Origin: JASLPR01 sp964496475
GTDB taxonomy: Bacteria > Chloroflexota > UBA11872 > VXNJ01
Length of the DNA stretch: 14,495 nucleotides
Assembly (NCBI GenBank): GCA_964496475.1
Contig: CAZBZS010000056.1
Coordinates: forward strand, 1-14,495
Reading direction: 5' to 3'
Shown here piece by piece: positions 6,866 through 11,898 of this stretch; position 1 is the stretch's first letter; each line of letters opens with the position of its first letter. The position numbers and the translations under genes are program-made. The notes under the pieces are model-generated. The model was not told the DNA's origin. It saw only the letters and a program-made list of their open reading frames with translations, and did not search any database.

Positions 6866-6892
6866 AAAAAACCGATGGGATACGGGCGGTCA
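6866..6892 (-). terminator. candidate terminator of pyrD
   Basis: On the minus strand the TGA stop (6892-6890) runs into a short stem: GACCG pairs with CGGTT across a 12-base loop, counting one G-T pair. Six T (6871-6866) form the tail. The stem is weak, but the T-run is the clearest in this interval. Confidence 0.4.
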
Positions 6893-7846
6893 GCGGGCGG
6901 CGCCGGTGAGTTCGGCGATGCCGGCGATGTCGTTGGCCTGGAAGTAGGCGCGGAGGTCATCGATCAGGGTCGGGGCGGCGGTCGGTTGGACGAAGGTGGC
7001 GGTGCCGACCTGGATGGCGGTGGCTCCAGCCAGCAAATATTCGAGGGCGTCGTCCAGAGTGGCGATGCCGCCGACGCCGATGATGGGGACATCGACCTCG
7101 GGGTAGACGTCGTAGACGAAGCGGACTCCGATGGGGCGGATTGCCGGTCCAGAGAGGCCGCCGCGGGTGGCACCGAGCAGCGGACGGCGATGGCGGATGT
7201 CGATGGTCATTCCGAGGATGGTGTTCATGATGGTCAGGGCGTGGGCGCCGGCGCGGGCGGCGGCGACGGCGAGGGGGCGCATGTCGGTGACGTTGGGGGA
7301 GAGCTTGGCCAGGAGGGGCAGGCTGCTGACCTCGAGGATGGCGGTGACGGCCTCGGTGAGGAGGTAGGGGTCGGTGGCGAATTCGAGGCCGCGATCGACG
7401 TTTGGGCAGGAGAAGTTGGCTTCGATTGCGACGACTCCGGGCACGCCTTCAAAGGCGGCGGCGAGATCGCGAAAATCGGAGGCGCTGTCACCGGCGATGC
7501 TGGCGATGATGGGGACACGGAGAGAGGGCCAGGAGCGGGCTTCGCTGTCCAGAAGCCGGTCAATGCCTGGATTCGGGAGGCCGATGGAGTTGAGCATCCC
7601 GGCGGCGGTCTCGACGGTGCGGGGGGTGGGATTGCCGTCCCGCGGATGGGGTGTGATGGTTTTCGTGACTAGCGCGCCGAGCACGGAGAGATCGAAGACC
7701 TTCGCGAGTTCGGGTCCGAAGCCTGCGGTGCCGGAAGCAGTCATGACGGGGTTCTGTAGTTCAAGTCCGTCGGGATGGGTAGGCGCTATCTGAACTACGA
7801 GGGAGGGATCGGGGGATGGGTTTTCGGTTCTGGAGGCTGAGGTCAT
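6890..7846 (-). CDS. pyrD: dihydroorotate dehydrogenase, class 1B catalytic subunit
   Basis: PyrD oxidises dihydroorotate to orotate in pyrimidine synthesis. The class 1B form works with PyrK, which passes electrons to NAD. The product from ATG 7846 is 318 residues, close to the usual 300-310. Key segments are NPVMTASGTAGFG (32-44), NSIGLPNPG (86-94), IEANFSCPNVDRG (141-153, with catalytic Cys147, typical of class 1), LSGPAIRPIG (231-240) and IIGVGGIATLDDALEYLLAG (255-274) in the FMN phosphate site. The frame is open to an ATG at 7969, but that 41-residue extension is Pro/Ser/Arg-rich and unlike the family. ATG 7846 has no obvious ribosome binding site. Its partner pyrK is nearly 3.3 kb away at 11110-11898, unlike the common adjacent arrangement. 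Confidence 0.93.
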   Translation of the reverse strand: MTSASRTENPSPDPSLVVQIAPTHPDGLELQNPVMTASGTAGFGPELAKVFDLSVLGALVTKTITPHPRDGNPTPRTVETAAGMLNSIGLPNPGIDRLLDSEARSWPSLRVPIIASIAGDSASDFRDLAAAFEGVPGVVAIEANFSCPNVDRGLEFATDPYLLTEAVTAILEVSSLPLLAKLSPNVTDMRPLAVAAARAGAHALTIMNTILGMTIDIRHRRPLLGATRGGLSGPAIRPIGVRFVYDVYPEVDVPIIGVGGIATLDDALEYLLAGATAIQVGTATFVQPTAAPTLIDDLRAYFQANDIAGIAELTGAAR

Positions 7847-7887
7847 GGGTGGGGGTCGTTCACTGCGTAGGGACCGTCTCGCTGGGA

Positions 7888-7893
7888 ATTTTA
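7888..7893 (-). promoter_or_regulatory. possible -10 element for pyrD
   Basis: TAAAAT on the minus strand lies about 42 bases before ATG 7846. Transcription starting near 7881 would favour that ATG over the upstream one. No good -35 is present, so this is weak. Confidence 0.25.
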
Positions 7894-7978
7894 GACGCGA
7901 TGAGGTCGTCGGGAGCGAGTCGGTGGGACGGAGCGCGAAAGGCGGGCGTGGATCGAGGAGAAATGGCAAAGAATTCGC

Positions 7979-8009
7979 TTGCTAACACTCGAAAGACTTA
8001 TGTTAAGAT
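7979..8009 (+). promoter_or_regulatory. possible promoter of the parA-ftsZ operon
   Basis: TTGCTA (7979-7984) and TAAGAT (8004-8009) resemble -35 and -10 boxes, with a long 19-base spacer. The stretch from 7961 to 8045 is the most A/T-rich part of the 221-base gap between divergent pyrD and parA, as expected for a promoter. A leader of about 50 bases would result. Confidence 0.35.
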
Positions 8010-8067
8010 GCCTTCGCAATTTGGGAGGCAAATCGACTCAATCTACTGAGGTAGGAGACTGCTTCCT

Positions 8068-8829
8068 ATGGCTTCTATTATCGCCGTGGCCAACCAAAAG
8101 GGCGGCGTAGGCAAGACGACCACCACCGCCAACCTGGGCACAGGTCTGGCGCGCCGAGGATTCCGGGTACTTCTAGTGGACCTGGATCCGCAGGCCAATC
8201 TGACGGCGGCGTTCGGTCTGGAGCGCGGGCTGGAGGAATCCATCGCCAAGAGCTTGGCATCGCGCGAGGCGTCGGTTCCGATCCTGCGGATCGAGGATTC
8301 GGCGGGCGTGATTGTGGACGTGGTGCCGTCGAGCTTGGACTTGGCGGCGGTGGAATCGGCGCTGGTGAACAAGCTGGGACGGGAGATGCGGTTGCGGGAA
8401 CACCTGCGGCGTCTGGACGACGAGTACGACTACATGCTGATTGACACGCCGCCGTCGCTGGGATTGCTGACGATCAACGCGATGGTGGCGGCGGACTGGG
8501 TGGTGGTGCCGACGGAGGCGCGGTTCTTCTCGATGCAGGGGCTGGACATGCTCAAAGAGAGTATCAACGAGGTCCTGTATATGAATCCGAAATTGCGGAT
8601 TCTGGGGATCGTGTTGAGTAAGTACGACCGGCGGCTGCGGGAAGAGACGACGGTGAACGAATTTCTGCGATCGACATGGGGTGAGAGCGTGTTCAATACG
8701 GAAGTGCCGACGAACAGCAAGATTCTCGAGGCGTCGAGCGCCGGCGTGTCTATATATGCGTACAAAGGAACTCAAAAGGCCATCAAGATCTACGAGGATC
8801 TGGTGGAGGAGGTCGTGGCCCGTGCCTAA
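8068..8829 (+). CDS. parA: ParA/Soj-family chromosome partitioning ATPase
   Basis: ParA ATPases bind DNA as ATP dimers and position chromosomes or other cargo. The 253-residue length equals that of chromosomal Soj/ParA. Motifs are the deviant Walker A KGGVGKTT (11-18, with signature Lys11), LVDLDPQANLT (36-46, A' motif), LIDTPPSLG (124-132, Walker B) and VPTEARFFSMQGL (147-159). No N-terminal DNA-binding extension is present, which favours the chromosomal type over plasmid type Ia. AGGAG at 8053-8057 serves ATG 8068. No ParB follows; the next gene, ftsZ, overlaps the parA 3' end by 8 bases. Family membership is certain. Whether it moves the chromosome or positions the division site (a MinD- or MipZ-like role) cannot be read from sequence. 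Confidence 0.93.
   Translation: MASIIAVANQKGGVGKTTTTANLGTGLARRGFRVLLVDLDPQANLTAAFGLERGLEESIAKSLASREASVPILRIEDSAGVIVDVVPSSLDLAAVESALVNKLGREMRLREHLRRLDDEYDYMLIDTPPSLGLLTINAMVAADWVVVPTEARFFSMQGLDMLKESINEVLYMNPKLRILGIVLSKYDRRLREETTVNEFLRSTWGESVFNTEVPTNSKILEASSAGVSIYAYKGTQKAIKIYEDLVEEVVARA
8805..8813 (+). promoter_or_regulatory. strong Shine-Dalgarno for ftsZ inside parA
   Basis: GGAGGAGGT lies within the last codons of parA, 8 bases before GTG 8822. It decides the ftsZ start and implies strong, coupled translation of FtsZ. Confidence 0.8.
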
Positions 8830-10126
8830 GCGAGATGGAGCGCCGTTTGATCCGCGTCGCCTGCGGGACCGGCAGAGGCCTAATGACGTGGTCTCCAGTG
8901 TGGTGAATCCGCAGGCGGCACCGCGTGGAAATGGGGAGACGCAAATACGGGTGGTGGGAATCGGCGGCGCGGGCAACAACGCCATCAATCGAATGGTGGA
9001 GGCCGGAGTGGCCGGGGTGGAGTTCATCGTGGTGAACAGCGATGCGCAGGACCTGGCGAATTGCCTGGCGGGCCATAAGATCGCGATCGGGACGAAGACG
9101 ACCCGGAGTTTGGGGGCGGGGGGAAATCCGTCGGTAGGCGAACGAGCAGCGTTTGAGAGTTCGGCTGAGATCGAGTCGGCATTGAGCGATGCGGACATGG
9201 TATTTGTGACGGCGGGGATGGGTGGGGGCACGGGGACGGGTGGAGCGCCGATCGTGGCGCGGATCGCGAAGGATTCGGGCGCGCTGACGGTGGGGGTGGT
9301 GACGATGCCGTTCATGTTTGAGGGCTCGATGCGAGGCAGGTCGGCGGAGGGTGGACTGGAGGAGCTGCGAGAGCAGGTGGACGCGCTGGTGGTGATTCAA
9401 AACAACCGCCTGATTCATGTGGTGCAGAAGAACACGTCGATGGCGGACGCGTTCAAGGCGGCGGATACGATGCTGCTGAACGGAGTTCGCGGCATTACCG
9501 ATCTGATTACCTCGGTTGGATTCGTGAATGTTGATTTCGCGGACGTGCGGAGCATCATGGCGAACTCAGGGACGGCGATCATGGGGGTGGGAGTGGCCGG
9601 AGGGGAAGGCCGGGCGGAGGCGGCGTTGCGACAGGCGGCGGCGAGCCCGCTGATCGAAATTCCGCTGGAAGGCGCCTCAGGCATCCTGGTGAATGTGGCC
9701 GGAGGTCAGGACCTAGGTATTCACGAAATCCAGACGGTGGTGAGCGAACTCAAGCAACTGGCGAGCCCGGACGCCCGGATAGTTTTCGGGGCGGTGGTGG
9801 ACCCGAATCCGCTGCAGACGCTATCGGTGACGCTGATCGCCACCGGATTTGGCGAAGGCCGGATACCTTCGCGGGATCCGTGGTCGCGGCGAACGACGAA
9901 TGCCAATGTGTCGGCGGCGCCGACGGTGGCGGGCGGACGAAGCGGGCTAATAGAACGAGTGGCGCGGGAGCCGGTGGGCACACCAACGGCTACGGCGACC
10001 GCGACGCAAGAGGCACCCGCGCCGACCGAGCCGGAGATTCGCGAGGTCACGCGGCCGGTGGAGACCGAGCCGGAAAACAGCGAGGTGCCGGCGTTCATCC
10101 GGCGCCAGCGGCAGGACCAAACCTAG
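8822..10126 (+). CDS. ftsZ: cell division protein FtsZ
   Basis: FtsZ is the tubulin-like GTPase that forms the division ring. From GTG 8822 the product is 434 residues. After a 40-residue N-terminal tail come IRVVGIGGAGNNAINRM (42-58), NSDAQ (72-76), LGAGGNPSVG (97-106), the tubulin signature GGGTGTG (134-140) and the T7 loop NVDFADV (236-242), whose acidic residues complete the GTPase site of the next subunit. A Pro/Thr/Glu-rich linker (about 350-420) leads to EVPAFIRRQR (421-430), the conserved C-terminal peptide that binds partners such as FtsA or SepF. The frame is open upstream to 8681, but GTG 8822 with its strong ribosome binding site is clearly the start. It overlaps parA by 8 bases. 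No ftsA or ftsQ is adjacent. Confidence 0.96.
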   Translation: MPKRDGAPFDPRRLRDRQRPNDVVSSVVNPQAAPRGNGETQIRVVGIGGAGNNAINRMVEAGVAGVEFIVVNSDAQDLANCLAGHKIAIGTKTTRSLGAGGNPSVGERAAFESSAEIESALSDADMVFVTAGMGGGTGTGGAPIVARIAKDSGALTVGVVTMPFMFEGSMRGRSAEGGLEELREQVDALVVIQNNRLIHVVQKNTSMADAFKAADTMLLNGVRGITDLITSVGFVNVDFADVRSIMANSGTAIMGVGVAGGEGRAEAALRQAAASPLIEIPLEGASGILVNVAGGQDLGIHEIQTVVSELKQLASPDARIVFGAVVDPNPLQTLSVTLIATGFGEGRIPSRDPWSRRTTNANVSAAPTVAGGRSGLIERVAREPVGTPTATATATQEAPAPTEPEIREVTRPVETEPENSEVPAFIRRQRQDQT

Positions 10127-10150
10127 CTGCCACAGGCAGTCTTTTCCCTT
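10124..10150 (+). terminator. intrinsic terminator of parA-ftsZ, directly at the stop codon
   Basis: CTGCC (10127-10131), loop ACA and GGCAG (10135-10139) form a perfect 5-bp stem directly after the TAG stop, followed by the pyrimidine run TCTTTTCCCTT. It has the same CC-ACA-GG tip as the terminator at 6747-6769. Confidence 0.6.
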
Positions 10151-10187
10151 CAGCAATTCCGGGCGTTCATTTGATCCGTGTGGGCCG

Positions 10188-11084
10188 CTACGAACCTGGC
10201 TCTGACTGGTTGCCGGGACGGCGCCGGCGGGTGAGGACGATGACGGTTCCGATCAGGTTCATCAGAACGCCGGCGATGGTTATGGGACCCGGAATTTCGG
10301 TCAGAAAGATGATCCCCAGCAGGATGCCGCCCGTGACCTCTTGGGTGGCGATGAGGTTGGTTTTGGTGGCGGAGAGGTGCCTCAGAGCGGCGTTGTAGAG
10401 GGTGTGGCCGATGCCGATGGGCACGAAGCCGGCGAGCACCAGGGCGGCGATGCGGCCTGCGGTGTAGTTGGGGGGTTCGAAGCCGATGATCAGCAGCGGC
10501 ACGGCCCAGAAGGCGGCCCAGGCGTACATGCGTGAGGTGTAGGCGAAGATCGGGGTGTGGCGGCGGCGGATGCGGCCCAGGATGGAATAGACAGCGAACA
10601 TGGCGCCGGAGAGCAGGGCGAAGAGATCGCCGAGCAGCTTCCGGCCCGTCATCTCCGGTTCGAATCCGGACATCACCGCGATGCCGGCGATGGAGAGAGC
10701 GATCCCGGCCAGCTGAAGGCAGGTGAGCCGTTCGCCGAAGAGGCGGATGGAGGCAATGGCGATGATGGCGGGTGAGAAGTAGACGATGGAGAGGGCGTGG
10801 GCGATGGAGGTGAACCAGAGAGCGGCGACAAAAAAGAGAAAATGTAGGCTCATCGCGAGACCGTAGGCCCAGTAGGAGAGGATGTCCTCAAACCAGCCTC
10901 GCAGCTGGCCGCGGAAGGCGGCCAGGCTGGTAACGAATATGGCGCCGAAAAAGAGACGCCAAAAAGTAACCTCAAGGGCGGAGACGGGAAAGGCGAGGCG
11001 GACGAGGAGGGAAGAGGTGGCGAAGCCGAGAACGCCGACGGCCATCATGAGGATTCCGCGAAGTTCGCCGGACGGTCGTTTCAA
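10188..11084 (-). CDS. DMT-superfamily (EamA) membrane transporter
   Basis: The 298-residue protein has about ten hydrophobic helices in two EamA-type halves, the hallmark of drug/metabolite exporters. The first half runs about 10-140 (VGVLGFATSSLLVRLAFPVS, ALSIVYFSPAIIAIAS with FGERL, SIAGIAVMSG). The second runs about 152-285 (LLSGAMFAVYSILG, LIATQEVTGGILLGIIFLTE, LIGTVIVL). The tail is Arg-rich, so it should be cytoplasmic. The start chosen is TTG 11084, because GGGGAG (11096-11091) lies 6 bases upstream; ATG codons further in (about residues 13-14) are the alternative. It follows pyrK by 25 bases and is probably co-transcribed with carB-pyrK. The substrate is unknown; the operon hints at, but does not prove, a nucleobase or amino-acid link. 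Confidence 0.85.
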   Translation of the reverse strand: MKRPSGELRGILMMAVGVLGFATSSLLVRLAFPVSALEVTFWRLFFGAIFVTSLAAFRGQLRGWFEDILSYWAYGLAMSLHFLFFVAALWFTSIAHALSIVYFSPAIIAIASIRLFGERLTCLQLAGIALSIAGIAVMSGFEPEMTGRKLLGDLFALLSGAMFAVYSILGRIRRRHTPIFAYTSRMYAWAAFWAVPLLIIGFEPPNYTAGRIAALVLAGFVPIGIGHTLYNAALRHLSATKTNLIATQEVTGGILLGIIFLTEIPGPITIAGVLMNLIGTVIVLTRRRRPGNQSEPGS

Positions 11085-11109
11085 CGGCGACTCCCCGGTG
11101 CGCGATCGA

Positions 11110-11898
11110 CTAGATGCCGGATTCCCATCGCCAGGTGAGATCTTGCCGGTCAAAAACAGGCCCTTCGGTGCAGACTCGACTGGGGCCTTTACGGGTGGTG
11201 ACGACGCAACTGTGGCACACCCCGAGGCCGCAGGCCATGCGGGCTTCGAGCGCGAACTGCACGGCCTTCCGACCGGTCTGCAGACGGAGGGCGGAGTCGA
11301 GGGCCTGCAACATGGCGCCGGGGCCACAGGCGAAGATTTGGTCGGCCCAGTCGTACCATTCCGGCAGCAGGTCGACGGCGGTGCCGTGAGCGCCGGCGGA
11401 ACCGTCATCGGTAGCCAGTTGAAGCTCGGCAGCGGCCGGCAGGAATTCGCCGGGGAGCAGACCGGCGGCGCCGCGAGCGCCGTTTATAAGGACGCAATCG
11501 GCGTCGTCGGGTGTGGTGGCGGCGGCGAGGGCGACTAGCGGCCCCATGCCGATGCCGCCGCCGATCAAGAGTAGATGACGATTGCCGGGTTCGATATTGA
11601 AATGGGTTCCCAGTGGCCCCAGGGTGTCGATCCGATCGCCGGGTCGGCGGCGGGACAGCCAATCGGAACCGCGGCCGGCGACGTGGTAAAGGATCGAGAA
11701 AGTGGCGGCGTTGGTATCGATGGCGGAAAGGCTGTAGGGACGGCGCAGAAGCGGATCGTCGGCGTCGCCGTTGAGCATGTGGACGAACTGGCCCGGGTGA
11801 GCGGCGGCGGCGATTGTTTCGGATCGCAAAGTGATCCAGAAGAGGATTTCGGAGAGGCGGGCGTTGCCGACGACTTCGGCCATGACAGGGACGGGCAT
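11110..11898 (-). CDS. pyrK: dihydroorotate dehydrogenase electron transfer subunit
   Basis: PyrK carries FAD and a [2Fe-2S] cluster and passes electrons from PyrD's FMN to NAD. The 262-residue length is typical. Visible motifs are RRPYSLS (52-58, flavin binding, RxYS type), LLLIGGGIGMGPL (109-121, nucleotide-binding glycine loop) and CGPGAML (191-197). The cluster cysteines are Cys223, Cys228, Cys231 and Cys243 (CGLGVCHSC...C). The start ATG (11898-11896) shares one base with the carB stop as TGATG, so translation is coupled; a second ATG five codons on is the alternative. Downstream, a DMT transporter begins 25 bases after the stop. The partner pyrD is at 6890-7846, not adjacent. Confidence 0.93.
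   Translation of the reverse strand: MPVPVMAEVVGNARLSEILFWITLRSETIAAAAHPGQFVHMLNGDADDPLLRRPYSLSAIDTNAATFSILYHVAGRGSDWLSRRRPGDRIDTLGPLGTHFNIEPGNRHLLLIGGGIGMGPLVALAAATTPDDADCVLINGARGAAGLLPGEFLPAAAELQLATDDGSAGAHGTAVDLLPEWYDWADQIFACGPGAMLQALDSALRLQTGRKAVQFALEARMACGLGVCHSCVVTTRKGPSRVCTEGPVFDRQDLTWRWESGI

Noticed and set aside
6836..7672. 278-codon plus-strand frame opposite pyrD
   Set aside because: Gly/Asp-rich shadow of pyrD, which shows clear class 1 DHOD motifs on the minus strand.
7847..7969. Upstream ATG extending PyrD by 41 residues
   Set aside because: The extension is Pro/Ser/Arg-rich and absent from the family, and a -10-like TAAAAT falls within it.
8681..8821. Longer ftsZ frame starting inside parA
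   Set aside because: The stretch is Arg-rich shadow of parA. The strong GGAGGAGGT and GTG at 8822 fix the start.
8173..9315. 380-codon minus-strand frame across parA and ftsZ
   Set aside because: Pro/Arg/His-rich shadow spanning two certain genes on the plus strand; no family features.
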